Shown here: positions 26,401 through 34,138 of the stretch, piece by piece
Position numbering within the stretch: the stretch's first letter is position 1
Layout: every line of letters begins with the position of its first letter
Source of the DNA: Chloroflexota bacterium
GTDB taxonomy: Bacteria > Chloroflexota > Anaerolineae > UBA1429
Direction: 5' to 3'
Length of the DNA: 54,331 bases
NCBI GenBank assembly: GCA_012841405.1
Contig: DUUT01000110.1
Location: 1 to 54,331 of the forward strand
The notes under the pieces: model-generated
Database searches by the model: none
Seen by the model: the letters and a program-made list of their open reading frames with translations, nothing else
Told to the model about the DNA's origin: nothing
Program-made: the position numbers and the translations under genes

Positions 26401-26650
26401 GCCGTACTTTTCGCCGACACCCACGGCCACCTTTACGCCGGAGCCGCCATCTGCGATGGGGACCGGCTCACACGCCGCCGCACGGGGGCTGCCGCGCCCC
26501 ATGGTCGGCGCACCTCCGCCGCCCCGGGCGCGCCGGGGCCTGGCGGCACCACTGCTGCAAACGACGCCCACCGCCGCTTTCGGTGCCAGGCCGGGGGATA
26601 GCGTCATCCAGTTCACCCTCCTACTCAAGCTCGGGAACACGGCACCATGA
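23414..26650 (+). CDS. PilN-like protein fused to six PPC-like beta-sandwich repeats
   Basis: This 1078-residue protein starts at ATG 23414 after GAGGGGAG. Residues 1-190 look like PilN: a short cytoplasmic start (IDLNILPEQYRPR), one membrane helix (about 27-48), a coiled segment and a ferredoxin-like fold region (RDPGRIRLTALSQELDDVTLHGYALAQEDVL). A Pro/Thr linker follows. Six repeats of about 120-130 residues then run from about 212 to 985, each with DxYEPDD, G(E/D/H)xQxRxFxP, DxDRVxF, KAGxxYxI, GVDTVLxV, ND(D), SSxVxF and xxxNKGxYGP. These match bacterial pre-peptidase C-terminal (PPC) domains. A Pro/Thr-rich tail ends the protein. PilN normally stays under 250 residues in the inner-membrane alignment complex, so this fusion extends it far outward. 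The stop overlaps pilO (ATGA). Confidence 0.88.
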   Translation: MPPKTPTIEPIDLNILPEQYRPRVLSPAIVVVWVIAAVLGVLLVPGALVTRHHRAQARSLEAELWAAEETLAAIRTPAPEVVALTDELSHTVRALHTAQTAVPTILASQRNWDPIMQALLDRDPGRIRLTALSQELDDVTLHGYALAQEDVLAYASALDASGRFEQVIVQSMEHVTLPAPAPPPTTTASPTEEGSGTPGAGHATSTVALYDVYEPDDYEPKTIPIGEVQRRSFSPLYDVDQATFIGKAGRRYCIQAVPEAIGVDTIIEAAVGDVGYINDDCHPNVSPLLACQCPTTTVPSLLASMVEVQIPAGSDQPVRITVRNRGEYGPQQWYTLLVSELTGDPWETDDQTPKLIAVGEAQTRTFFPDGDVDRVYWPVKAGYAYELATSDLAIGVDTALTVQANGLTYHSDDVAPGDASSRVRFDATVDGIASATVTNKGLYGYDRTYTLQLLTLGGDTYEPDDYTPSTISPGEQQRRSFFPAGDIDRVEFNVKAGRIYEMRTYSLTVGVDTVLSVLVAGTHYANDDAAPGDPSSRVTFVAPADGRALATITNRDQFGPNREYGLWLYELAGTPTPDLTRTPATPGPSPTPGPTATPDCGDAYEPDDLVARYMAVGEEWVRNLCPSGDVDRAVFTAKAGYAYQIETVNLAVGVDTVLSVQIGGAVTSNDDRAPQDLSSLVQVQNQGSTDLPAFVTITNKGSYGPAMTYTLRVSSLGGGDAFEVDDAQPVAIALGHAQQRTFYPAGDVDQVFFTAKAGHRYRIYTANLAPHVDTVLHVTMGATQLGNDDRSPGDLSSYVEIQNDTGQDNRVTVQVTNNGQYGPDHSYDLQVDDLGTISGDAYEPDLEVVRYISVGDVQRHTFHPENDIDRVTLQVKAGRRYVVYTCGNPYAEGTPIPTTTPFTDTLPSCLPLIPGVDTVLVALGPIHNCTPASCQSDDSEPGSGRLNSRVEFGALVDGEVTITVYNKGLFGPTQEYFLLATELAAAPNTPSPLTPTPYFSPTPTATFTPEPPSAMGTGSHAAARGLPRPMVGAPPPPRARRGLAAPLLQTTPTAAFGARPGDSVIQFTLLLKLGNTAP

Positions 26651-27594
26651 ACACCGACATCCGCGATCTCGTCAAGCTGGTCAAGGTCAAGGACCCGCGA
26701 AACGTGTGGGCCGTGGCCAGCCTGATCGTCGCCATCGTCGCCTTTGCCCTTGTGTCGCGCCTGCTCGTCATGAGCATCATCGAGCGCGACATCCTGCAGG
26801 AGGATCTCAACGCCACCAATGCGCGCATTGCGCAGCTCCAGGGCATGCAGGGCGCCAATCCCGAGGTCCTACAGCAGCGCCTCGTGGAACACCGCACCGA
26901 GCTCAGCGAGGTGTTGGCGGGCTTTCCCACCCTGCAGCAGGTGGATGAAGAGATCGGCCGCTACTACCAGTACGCCGGAGAGCTCGGCACGCAGCTCGTT
27001 CGCATGGAGGCGATGCTGAACGCACCGGAAGAGACCGTGTCGTCGGGATACCGCGTGCAGCGCTTCCTGCTCGGCGTCCGCGGTGAGGTGCCCCAGCTGC
27101 TGCGCTTTCTGGGGCGCATCAGCAATGTCCCATACCGGGGAATCGTGGTGGACAACATCACCATCAGGCCTGACGACGACGCCTCGACCGGAGCCGCCCT
27201 CGCCAATGCCGACCTGGCCGTGTACCCCGTGGATGTCGCCACAGATGCCGTGCCGATTCCTGAACAGGCAGCCCTTGCCCCTACTGACCCGATGCAACCG
27301 ACCGATAACATTGACGAGATCGAGGCATTGATGCGACGCGCCATCGCCGATCAGGACTGGGCGGCTGCCGTCGCCCATGGACGCCACATCCTGCATCTCG
27401 CCCCCGACAGGGAAGACATCGCGCAGGCCCTCTACCAGGCACACGTCGATTGGGCACGGGTGCTGGCCAGTGCCGGCCAGGTGGCAGAGGCACAACAGCA
27501 CTACAGCGAAGCGCTGGCCCTGATGCCAGATGGACAGGAGGCTCAGGAGGGGTTGCGCGCCCTCTCAACGCCCTCCGCGTCGGGTGGCAGCTGA
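26647..27594 (+). CDS. pilO: PilO-like alignment-complex protein with C-terminal TPR
   Basis: The protein has 315 residues. A cytoplasmic N-terminus (MNTDIRDLVKLVKVKDPRN) is followed by one membrane helix (about 21-43), a coiled coil (DILQEDLNATNARIAQLQG) and a ferredoxin-like domain (about 75-200, LLRFLGRISNVPYRGIVVDN). This is the PilO plan. A linker leads to a TPR-like module (about 225-305, DWAAAVAHGRHILHLAPD, AEAQQHYSEALALMPD) not found in standard PilO. The TPR resembles those in the LysM protein that follows and in the membrane protein at 10453. Its start overlaps the pilN-like stop, implying stoichiometric expression. It should pair with the PilN-like protein beneath the pilus. Confidence 0.87.
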   Translation: MNTDIRDLVKLVKVKDPRNVWAVASLIVAIVAFALVSRLLVMSIIERDILQEDLNATNARIAQLQGMQGANPEVLQQRLVEHRTELSEVLAGFPTLQQVDEEIGRYYQYAGELGTQLVRMEAMLNAPEETVSSGYRVQRFLLGVRGEVPQLLRFLGRISNVPYRGIVVDNITIRPDDDASTGAALANADLAVYPVDVATDAVPIPEQAALAPTDPMQPTDNIDEIEALMRRAIADQDWAAAVAHGRHILHLAPDREDIAQALYQAHVDWARVLASAGQVAEAQQHYSEALALMPDGQEAQEGLRALSTPSASGGS

Positions 27595-27643
27595 TCATAC
27601 CGGGCCGATGACCGTACGGTGGGACAAAGGAGATGGATGCCCC

Positions 27644-28897
27644 ATGAGCCAGCGGAATGACAGCGGACAACAACAGCGACCGGTACGATACGGTGGCGTT
27701 GTGCCGATGCTCGCGCTCGTGTTGGGTGTCGTCGGCGCGTGCCTGGCTCCCGCCGTCCATGGTGCGGCGCTGCGGACGCCATCGAGCGATCCAAGGGCGG
27801 CGATGCTCGCCCAGACGACGCTTACCCCCCCGGTGTCGGCGTCCGATGCGCTGCAGGACCTCCTCGTGCAGCTCGATACAGCGTGGAACGCGCAGAACTG
27901 GGGAGAGGCGCTCTCCCTGATCGACCAGATCATGGCCATCGACCCGCACTATCCGGGGATCCAGGATCGGCTCTACTTTGCCCATGTGAACTATGGATAC
28001 CAGTTGATGACAGCCGGTAGCTGCACGGGGTCGCTGGAGCAGTTCCGCAAGGCCATGGAAGTACGGCCCGAGGGGGAGGAGGCGCGCATGGGCCTCGAGC
28101 TCCTCGAGCGGTACTGCGCCACCCCCGTACCGCCCACACCGACGCCCACCATCAGCATCGCGCCCGACATCACCGCGACGCCCGATACGTCGCCCAGCGC
28201 GACCTCGACGCCAGCGCCCCAGACGCTCACCGAGCCGATCACCTACACGGTACAGCCCGGTGACACGCTGTTCAGCCTGGCGCGGCGCTACAACACGACT
28301 GTGCAGGCCATCATGCAGGCGAACGGCATGATGAACACCTTTTTACGCGCCGGAGCGGTGATCTGGATCCCCGCCAGCGGCTCGCCTCCCGCCGGCCCCA
28401 TCGTGCACATCGTACAGCCCGGTGAGACGCTCTACTCCATCGCACGGCAGTACAACACCACCGTGTGGGCCATCATGGCGGCGAACGGACTCAAGAGCTC
28501 GACGATCTATGCCTATCGGGCGCTATACATCCCGACGGTGATGCAGCCCGGGCCGATCATCCACATCGTGATGCCCGGCGAGACGCTCTTTACCATCGCC
28601 AATCACTATGGCACGACGGTGCCCTTGATCATGCTGGCGAACGGCCTGCAGGACTATACCATCCATGTCTACCAGCGCCTGCTCATCCCCCCAGAGGGGT
28701 GGACGGGCGGCTGGGCGGGCTGGCCCAACGTGCCCCCCGGCGGCCCGACGGACGTTTGGAACACGTACGTGGTGCAGCGCGGGGATACGCTCTATAGCAT
28801 CGCCCGGCGCTTTGGCGTCACGGTGGCGCAGCTCATGGCAGCGAACGGCCTCTCGGATTCGAACATTCGCGCGGGGATGACGCTGCGCATCCCCTAG
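27644..28897 (+). CDS. Secreted or membrane-anchored TPR protein with four LysM domains
   Basis: The protein has 417 residues, starting at ATG 27644 behind AAAGGAGATGG. A basic N-terminus and hydrophobic helix (about 18-40) form a signal peptide or anchor. A TPR-like module (about 70-155) is followed by a Pro/Thr linker. Four LysM repeats come next (starting near 205, 265, 315 and 370), recognised by YTVQPGDTLFSLARRYNTTV, VQPGETLYSIARQYN, VMPGETLFTIANHYGTTV and VVQRGDTLYSIARRFGVTV. LysM binds peptidoglycan N-acetylglucosamine. Encoded between PilO-like and PilM, it occupies the place of PilP/PilQ in classical clusters. I infer a peptidoglycan-anchoring part of the pilus machine in an envelope without secretin. 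Confidence 0.9.
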   Translation: MSQRNDSGQQQRPVRYGGVVPMLALVLGVVGACLAPAVHGAALRTPSSDPRAAMLAQTTLTPPVSASDALQDLLVQLDTAWNAQNWGEALSLIDQIMAIDPHYPGIQDRLYFAHVNYGYQLMTAGSCTGSLEQFRKAMEVRPEGEEARMGLELLERYCATPVPPTPTPTISIAPDITATPDTSPSATSTPAPQTLTEPITYTVQPGDTLFSLARRYNTTVQAIMQANGMMNTFLRAGAVIWIPASGSPPAGPIVHIVQPGETLYSIARQYNTTVWAIMAANGLKSSTIYAYRALYIPTVMQPGPIIHIVMPGETLFTIANHYGTTVPLIMLANGLQDYTIHVYQRLLIPPEGWTGGWAGWPNVPPGGPTDVWNTYVVQRGDTLYSIARRFGVTVAQLMAANGLSDSNIRAGMTLRIP

Positions 28898-28953
28898 TGA
28901 GGCGGCGTCAGGGATGCCCGCAGCAGCAGATCGTGGTGTAGGACGGTAGATGC

Positions 28954-29850
28954 ATGGCACTCTTTGGCAAACGCGGCGTGAGTGACGCCACGACGGTGGT
29001 GGTGGAGTCCACGGATATACGCTTTCTCGTCACCCGCCGTGGCGCGGTTCAGCGCTGGGGGAGCCGTCCCCTCCCCGAGGGCCTCATCGTCGACGGGGCC
29101 GTCTCGGATCCTGCCGAGCTCGGCCGCCTGCTCGATGCCCTGTTTCAGGAGGAGGATCTCGATCGCAAGCGGGCGATCACCAGCCTCAGTGGCATGCGGT
29201 CCATCCCGCGCTTGCTCACCCTGCCCAAGCTGCAGGCGTCACTGATGGAGGAGGCCATCTCACGCGAAGCGCGCAAGGAGATGCCCATCTCGCCAGAGAG
29301 CCTCTACCTGTCGTGGCAATCGATGCCCGCCGACGATACGCTGCAGCGCATCTATGTGCTGGGGGTGCCGCGGGACCTGATGGATACGCACATCGAGGCG
29401 CTGCAGGCGGCGCAGATTACACCCTACGTCATGGACCTCAAGCCCCTGGCGCTGATCCGCGCCGTGCGCCAGCCCGAGGCGATCATCGCCAACCTGGAGC
29501 AGGATACGCTCGATATCGTCCTGGTGGTGGGCTTTATCCCGGCCATCATGCGCACCTTTGCCCTGGGCCGTGAGGGGCTCGACACCGCCGGCAAGATCGA
29601 CCGCCTCCTGGGCGAGCTGACGCAGACGATCCACTTTTACAACGACAGTCACCACGACGCGCCCATCCACGCGGCCACCCCCGTCTACCTGACGGGCCGG
29701 CTCCTCGGCACGCCCGAGGTCGCCGATCTGGTGCGCACGGCGCTCGACCGCACCGTCGAGCGGCCAGCGTCTCCGCTGCCGGCCCCCGAGTCGTTGCCGG
29801 TGGCCGAATACATGACCAACCTCGGGCTCGCCCTGAAAAAGGCACCCTGA
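28954..29850 (+). CDS. pilM: PilM-like actin-fold pilus assembly protein
   Basis: This 298-residue protein, starting at ATG 28954, fits PilM in length and place. The actin-type fold is suggested by DATTVVVESTDIRFLVTRRG, AITSLSGMRSIPRLLTLPKL, SREARKEMPISPESLYLSW and IIANLEQDTLDIVLVVGFIP. The usual N-terminal GIDIGSSxVK phosphate loop is strongly degenerate (VVVESTDIRFLV), so nucleotide binding is doubtful. PilM binds the cytoplasmic N-terminus of PilN, here beginning IDLNILPEQY. Gene order (PilN, PilO, LysM, PilM) is rearranged from the usual pilMNO. Its last base overlaps the pilD start (TGATG). Confidence 0.85.
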   Translation: MALFGKRGVSDATTVVVESTDIRFLVTRRGAVQRWGSRPLPEGLIVDGAVSDPAELGRLLDALFQEEDLDRKRAITSLSGMRSIPRLLTLPKLQASLMEEAISREARKEMPISPESLYLSWQSMPADDTLQRIYVLGVPRDLMDTHIEALQAAQITPYVMDLKPLALIRAVRQPEAIIANLEQDTLDIVLVVGFIPAIMRTFALGREGLDTAGKIDRLLGELTQTIHFYNDSHHDAPIHAATPVYLTGRLLGTPEVADLVRTALDRTVERPASPLPAPESLPVAEYMTNLGLALKKAP

Positions 29851-30677
29851 TGGCGGTCATCATGGCGCTCGTGGGCGCGATCGTGGGGAGCTTTGTTAAC
29901 GTGGTTATTGACCGCGTGCCCGCGAGGCAGTCGCTGCTGCGGCCGGGCTCACACTGCCCGTCGTGCCAGCGGGCTCTGCGCCCCGTGGAGCTCGTACCGG
30001 TGTTCAGTTATGTCGCCTTGCGGGGCAGGTGCCGAACCTGCGATGCACCCATCCCCCGCCGGGTGCTCCTCGTCGAGGTCGCCACGGCGGTGCTCTTTGC
30101 CGCGCTGTGGATTGGCAACGATCGCGTCGCGCCGGCCGTGCCCGGCGGCACCCTCTGGACGGCCGCCATTGCCGTGTACGGCTGCGTCATGATCGCCCTG
30201 TTCGTCATCGATCTGGAGCACCGCCGCGTGCCGAACGCCATCGTGTTGCCCGCCATGGGGCTGGCCCTGGTGATGACGCCGGTTCTCGCCTGGCTGGCGC
30301 CGCGCTACGCTCACTATGGCGTGGTAGCGTGGGTGGCGCCGGCGCTACCGCTCCCACTGGCCGCGCTCATCGGACAGCTCGTCGGAGGTGTCGCGGCGTT
30401 CGGCATCTTTTGGCTCATCTGGCGCATCGCCCCTCAGGGCATGGGCGCCGGCGATGTGAAACTCGCCGGATTCGTGGGGCTCCTCACGGGGTTCCCCTGT
30501 GCCCTAGCGGCGGTGTTTGGGTCGTTCATTCTCGGAGGCGTCGTCGCGGCGGTGTTGCTCCTCAGCGGCCGCGTCGGTCGCAAGACGGCCATTCCCTTCG
30601 CACCTTTCCTCATCGTCGCGGCGTTCGCCGTGATGGTGTTTGGCGATGTGTTGCTTGCCTGGTACCTGCGGCGCTAG
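29850..30677 (+). CDS. pilD: Prepilin peptidase (leader peptidase/N-methyltransferase) PilD
   Basis: This 275-residue membrane aspartyl protease removes prepilin leaders and usually N-methylates the new terminus. It has the methylase-type tetra-cysteine loop (HCPSCQRAL, GRCRTCDAPIP) after GSFVNVVIDRVP. The two catalytic aspartates are in VIDLEHRRVPN and the GxGD motif MGAGDVKLAGF. About eight hydrophobic segments are visible. It overlaps the end of pilM. It would process the pilins at 19499, 19906 and 32271. Confidence 0.96.
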   Translation: MAVIMALVGAIVGSFVNVVIDRVPARQSLLRPGSHCPSCQRALRPVELVPVFSYVALRGRCRTCDAPIPRRVLLVEVATAVLFAALWIGNDRVAPAVPGGTLWTAAIAVYGCVMIALFVIDLEHRRVPNAIVLPAMGLALVMTPVLAWLAPRYAHYGVVAWVAPALPLPLAALIGQLVGGVAAFGIFWLIWRIAPQGMGAGDVKLAGFVGLLTGFPCALAAVFGSFILGGVVAAVLLLSGRVGRKTAIPFAPFLIVAAFAVMVFGDVLLAWYLRR

Positions 30678-30704
30678 CGCCGTAGCGGTAGCACCGCACG
30701 GCGC
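30677..30704 (+). other. Hairpin between pilD and pilT
   Basis: A long stem starts at the last base of the pilD stop codon: GCGCCGT and GCGGT (30677-30689) pair with ACCGC and ACGGCGC (30693-30704), with only A30684 bulged. There is no T-tract. It may separate pilT expression from the upstream genes, and a CATAAT (30735-30740) before pilT could be its -10. Confidence 0.45.
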
Positions 30705-30802
30705 GCAACCCACGGGCCCTGCCGCCAGCCGCGCATAATCCTGCGATGCATTCGGCTCGGCCGGATGCCCGATCTCGGCCAGAGCACGAAGGAGACGAAA
30801 CC

Positions 30803-31966
30803 ATGGGCTTGACTTCCGATAGTGCCCTGAGCAGGGGCGGTCCAGCGGCCCCCCCAACGGTGACATCCATCCTTCCCGCGGGAAGAGCCACGCCTAGCAG
30901 CCAGGTGCACATCGATGAGCTGCTGCGCCTCACCGCGCGGATGGCGGCCTCTGATATCCACCTCAAGGCGGGCAGCCCGCCCGTGCTGCGCATCCGTGGT
31001 GAGCTCGTGCCACAGACCCAGTACGCCCCGTGTTCGGCCGATGACATGCAGCGCCTCTACGAGCAGGTGACGAATCCCGTACAGCGCGAGCGCTTTGAGC
31101 GCGAGCCAGAGCTCGACCTCTCCTACGAGCTGGAGAGTACCGCCCGCTACCGCGTGAACATCGCTCGCCAGCGCGGCACGATCACCATCGTGGCCCGGCG
31201 CCTCAGCGTCGTGATCCCCAACATCGATGACCTGCGCCTGCCGTCCGTATGCAAGGAGCTGGTGATGAAACCCCGCGGATTGGTGCTCGTCACCGGGCCC
31301 ACGGGCAGTGGCAAGTCCACCACCCTGGCATCGATGATCGATTACCTCAACGAGCGCTCGAGCCGGCGCATCATCACCTGCGAGGACCCCATCGAGTACG
31401 TGTTTACTGACAAGCGCTGCTTCGTGACGCAGCGCGAGCTGGGGGAGGATACACCCACCTTTGCCTCCGCGCTGAAACACGCCCTCCGCCAGGACCCAGA
31501 CGTGATCCTCGTCGGCGAGATGCGTGACACTGAGACCATTGCAGCCGCGCTGACCGCCGCGGAAACGGGGCACCTCGTCCTCTCGACGCTGCACACCAAC
31601 AGCGCCGCCCTGACCGTCGATCGCATCATCGACGTCTTTCCGCCGCACCAGCAGCAGCAGGTACGCATCGTGCTCTCCAACATCCTGGAGGGCGTGCTCT
31701 CCCAAACCCTGCTGCCGACGGTCGATGGCCAGGGGCGCGTGGCTGCCGTGGAGGTCCTGACCGCATCGCCGGGCATCCGCAACCTCATCCGCGAGGCCAA
31801 GACGCACCAGATCCCCGGCATCATCGAGACGAGCCAACGCCTGGGCATGAAGACGCTAGACCAGGCCCTCATCGAGCTCTATCGCAATGGTCTCGTGGCC
31901 CTCGATGAGGTGCTCGCCCGCGCCGCAAACCCCGACCACATGCGCTCTCTGCTGCAGGTCGCCTGA
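30803..31966 (+). CDS. pilT: Pilus retraction ATPase PilT
   Basis: This 387-residue ATPase depolymerises pili for twitching motility. The start is ATG 30803 behind AAGGAGA. An N-terminal linker of about 30 residues precedes the PAS-like domain (LLRLTARMAASDIHLKAGSP). The catalytic domain has Walker A GPTGSGKSTTLAS, Asp box ITCEDPIEYVF, Walker B ILVGEMRDTETI, His box STLHTNSAA and the AIRNLIRE-like motif GIRNLIREAKTHQIPGI that marks PilT. It is the last gene before a strong terminator. Confidence 0.96.
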   Translation: MGLTSDSALSRGGPAAPPTVTSILPAGRATPSSQVHIDELLRLTARMAASDIHLKAGSPPVLRIRGELVPQTQYAPCSADDMQRLYEQVTNPVQRERFEREPELDLSYELESTARYRVNIARQRGTITIVARRLSVVIPNIDDLRLPSVCKELVMKPRGLVLVTGPTGSGKSTTLASMIDYLNERSSRRIITCEDPIEYVFTDKRCFVTQRELGEDTPTFASALKHALRQDPDVILVGEMRDTETIAAALTAAETGHLVLSTLHTNSAALTVDRIIDVFPPHQQQQVRIVLSNILEGVLSQTLLPTVDGQGRVAAVEVLTASPGIRNLIREAKTHQIPGIIETSQRLGMKTLDQALIELYRNGLVALDEVLARAANPDHMRSLLQVA

Positions 31967-32000
31967 CCCTCGAGCCCACCGCCTGCTAAACCCACACCGC

Positions 32001-32043
32001 GGGGTGCCGATACTACTAGTGTCGGCACCCCGTCGCGCTTTTT
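32001..32043 (+). terminator. Intrinsic terminator after pilT
   Basis: A perfect 10-bp stem, GGGGTGCCGA (32001-32010) with TCGGCACCCC (32022-32031), is followed after a few bases by TTTTT (32039-32043). It separates the pilT transcript from the pilin promoter. Confidence 0.88.
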
Positions 32044-32066
32044 CCCACGCCACGCACGCGCACACT

Positions 32067-32131
32067 TTGACGCTACCTTAACGCCGACCTAACGCCATCT
32101 TAACGCTCGGCGCAAGATGCGCTGCTATCAT
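32067..32131 (+). promoter_or_regulatory. Four contiguous TTAACG-like boxes on 11-bp period and -10 of pilin gene
   Basis: The boxes TTGACG (32067), TTAACG (32078), CTAACG (32089) and TTAACG (32100) are spaced exactly 11 bp with N5 spacers. The -10 TATCAT (32126-32131) starts 20 bp after the last box. This is the fullest of the three boxed promoters. Transcription near 32138 gives a 130-nt leader containing short GC hairpins (for example CGACG/CGTCG near 32175). Confidence 0.8.
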
Positions 32132-32270
32132 GGGGCCATGCTGAGATGCCGAGGGGGTGCCCCCAGAGGCCCGACGAGGCCGTCGTGCACATCCAAGGCG
32201 AGTAACGAGGCGTTCGATTCACAGCTGGTCGAGAATATCAGTGTACAGCAGCTAAGACAGGAGAACACCC

Positions 32271-32651
32271 ATGCGCAAAGAACACGGTTTCACGCTGATC
32301 GAGTTGCTCATCGTCCTGGCCATCCTCGGTATCTTGGTGGGGGTGGTGGCCATGAGCGTCGGCGGCCTGACGGATTCGGCCAAGAGTCGGGCGGTCACGG
32401 CCGAGTACCAGGTCGTACAGACGGCCATCGATACCTACAACACCCAGGATGTGGCCGTCGACCTGAGCAACCCCATCCCCGAGCGGGCGACCGCAGCGCC
32501 GGTTGAGGCCGGCGACGGTTCCACCGAGCCCTACTTTAACAAGTACCTCAAGCGCGATACCAAGTACTCCTACGGCTGGAAGGCTGATGGCGTCGAGCTC
32601 TGCACCGACGACCACCCCGACAGTGCGTACCACTGCACCGCTACACCGTAG
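32271..32651 (+). CDS. pilA: Major type IV pilin
   Basis: This 126-residue prepilin has leader MRKEHG, cleaved before FTLIELLIVLAILGILVGVV, with Glu+5 in place. After the N-terminal helix come a short acidic globular domain and a C-terminal pair of Cys (ELCTDDHPDSAYHC) that could form the disulfide loop seen in pilins. The start ATG 32271 follows AGGAG. It has its own boxed promoter and its own terminator, consistent with high, regulated expression of the main filament subunit. Confidence 0.93.
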   Translation: MRKEHGFTLIELLIVLAILGILVGVVAMSVGGLTDSAKSRAVTAEYQVVQTAIDTYNTQDVAVDLSNPIPERATAAPVEAGDGSTEPYFNKYLKRDTKYSYGWKADGVELCTDDHPDSAYHCTATP

Positions 32652-32683
32652 GGCGCGTGCCATCGAGCATCCCCCCACAACTG

Positions 32684-32717
32684 CGAACGGCCCGCCGCAT
32701 TGGCGGGCCGTTCGTTT
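32684..32717 (+). terminator. Intrinsic terminator after pilin gene
   Basis: A perfect 13-bp stem, CGAACGGCCCGCC (32684-32696) with GGCGGGCCGTTCG (32702-32714), is followed by TTTGTC. It also lies just beyond the 3' end of glyA on the other strand. Confidence 0.85.
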
Positions 32718-32742
32718 GTCTCTGCAAGGAGCGCTGCGACGC

Positions 32743-34053
32743 TCAGGCGGGCACGGGGAACGCCTGGCAGAGAGCCAGGGCCTCCTGGCGCGCCTCGCGC
32801 AGCACCAGCTCGTCGTCCGCGTTCGAGAGCACCCGCACGATGAGGCGCGCGATGGTGCGCATCTCCTCGGGCCCCATGCCGCGCGTCGTGACCGCCGGCG
32901 TTCCCAGGCGCAGACCGCTCGTCACCCGCGGCGGTTTGGGGTCAAAGGGAATCATGTTCTTGTTGGTGGCGATACCGGCGTCCTCCAAGACGACCTCAGC
33001 GCGGCGGCCCGAGATACCCAGGGGACGCAGGTCCACGAGGAGCAGGTGGTTGTCGGTGCCTCCCGAGACGAGGCGCACCCCCAGGCGCTGCAGCTCGCCC
33101 GCCAGCGCCTGCGCGTTGTCGAGGATGGCCTGCTGGTAGCGCCCAAATGCGGGTTGCTGCGCCTCCCCGAGGGCCACCGCCTTGGCGGCGATCACGTGCA
33201 TGAGGGGGCCGCCCTGGATCCCGGGAAAGACGGCTCGATCGATGGCCGCGGCCAGCTCGGCTGTGCACAGGATGAGCCCGCCACGCGGGCCCCGCAGCGT
33301 CTTGTGGGTGGTCGTCGTCACCACGTCTGCATAGGGTACCGGGCTGGGATGCAACCCCGCCGCCACCAGGCCCGCGATATGGGCCATGTCCACCATCAAG
33401 CGAGCGCCGGCACGATCAGCAATGGCGCGCAAGCGCTCGAAATCGATCACCCGCGGATAGGCGCTCGCCCCGGCCACCAGCAGCTTGGGCCGCAGCGCGA
33501 CGGCCTGCGCCTCGAGGGCGTCATAGTCGATGCACTCGCTCTCCGGCGACACGCCATAGTGCTCAAAGTGGTACTGCTGCCCGGAAAAGCTCAAGCGGTG
33601 GCCGTGGGTGAGGTGGCCGCCGTGGGCGAGGTTCATCGCCAGCGCGACATCGCCCACCTGCATCAGCGCCATATAGGCGGCGGCATTGGCTTGGGAGCCC
33701 GAGTGCGGCTGCACGTTGGCGTGATCGGCGGCGAACAGCTCCTTGGCGCGCTGGATGGCCAGCTCTTCGACCACGTCCACGTAGCGGCAGCCACCATAGT
33801 AGCGCCGGCCCGGGTACCCCTCCGCGTACTTGTTCGTGAGCACCGAGCCCTGGGCCTCGAGCACCGCCCTGCTCACATAGTTCTCCGAGGCGATGAGCTC
33901 GATCGTATCGGCCTGGCGGGCGGCCTCGTCGGCCAGCGCGCGGGCCACCTCCGCGTCACGCTCGGCCAGGGTGGGTTTGACGTGAGGAGCATAGCTTGCC
34001 GCGTGATCCTCCGCCTCGAGAGGGTCCAAGGCTGCGACGTGCGAGTTCGGCAT
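32743..34053 (-). CDS. glyA: Serine hydroxymethyltransferase
   Basis: This 436-residue PLP enzyme interconverts serine and glycine with tetrahydrofolate. It starts at ATG 34053 behind GGGGAGG; the longer frame from 34200 is leader RNA. The N-terminus carries [20 protein letters not shown], then [16 protein letters not shown] and the PLP lysine in [16 protein letters not shown]. The C-terminus has [16 protein letters not shown]. An N-terminal extension of about 25 residues precedes the usual start. It is a single gene behind a 240-nt leader that contains an intrinsic terminator, so expression is probably attenuated. Confidence 0.97.
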   Translation of the reverse strand: MPNSHVAALDPLEAEDHAASYAPHVKPTLAERDAEVARALADEAARQADTIELIASENYVSRAVLEAQGSVLTNKYAEGYPGRRYYGGCRYVDVVEELAIQRAKELFAADHANVQPHSGSQANAAAYMALMQVGDVALAMNLAHGGHLTHGHRLSFSGQQYHFEHYGVSPESECIDYDALEAQAVALRPKLLVAGASAYPRVIDFERLRAIADRAGARLMVDMAHIAGLVAAGLHPSPVPYADVVTTTTHKTLRGPRGGLILCTAELAAAIDRAVFPGIQGGPLMHVIAAKAVALGEAQQPAFGRYQQAILDNAQALAGELQRLGVRLVSGGTDNHLLLVDLRPLGISGRRAEVVLEDAGIATNKNMIPFDPKPPRVTSGLRLGTPAVTTRGMGPEEMRTIARLIVRVLSNADDELVLREARQEALALCQAFPVPA

Positions 34054-34087
34054 GACGACCTCCCCGGATTTCGTTCCAGTCCGAGAT

Positions 34088-34138
34088 ATAAAAGAGGCTC
34101 GGATCCGCGCCGCCAACCAACTCGGCGCGATCGAGCCT
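34088..34138 (-). terminator. Intrinsic terminator in glyA leader (attenuator)
   Basis: On the minus strand, AGGCTCG (34138-34132) pairs with CGAGCCT (34101-34095) and the inner CGCGCCG (34129-34123) with CGGCGCG (34112-34106), with a 10-nt loop. The stem is followed by CTTTTAT. It lies 35-85 nt upstream of the glyA start, i.e. inside its own leader. Confidence 0.85.
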
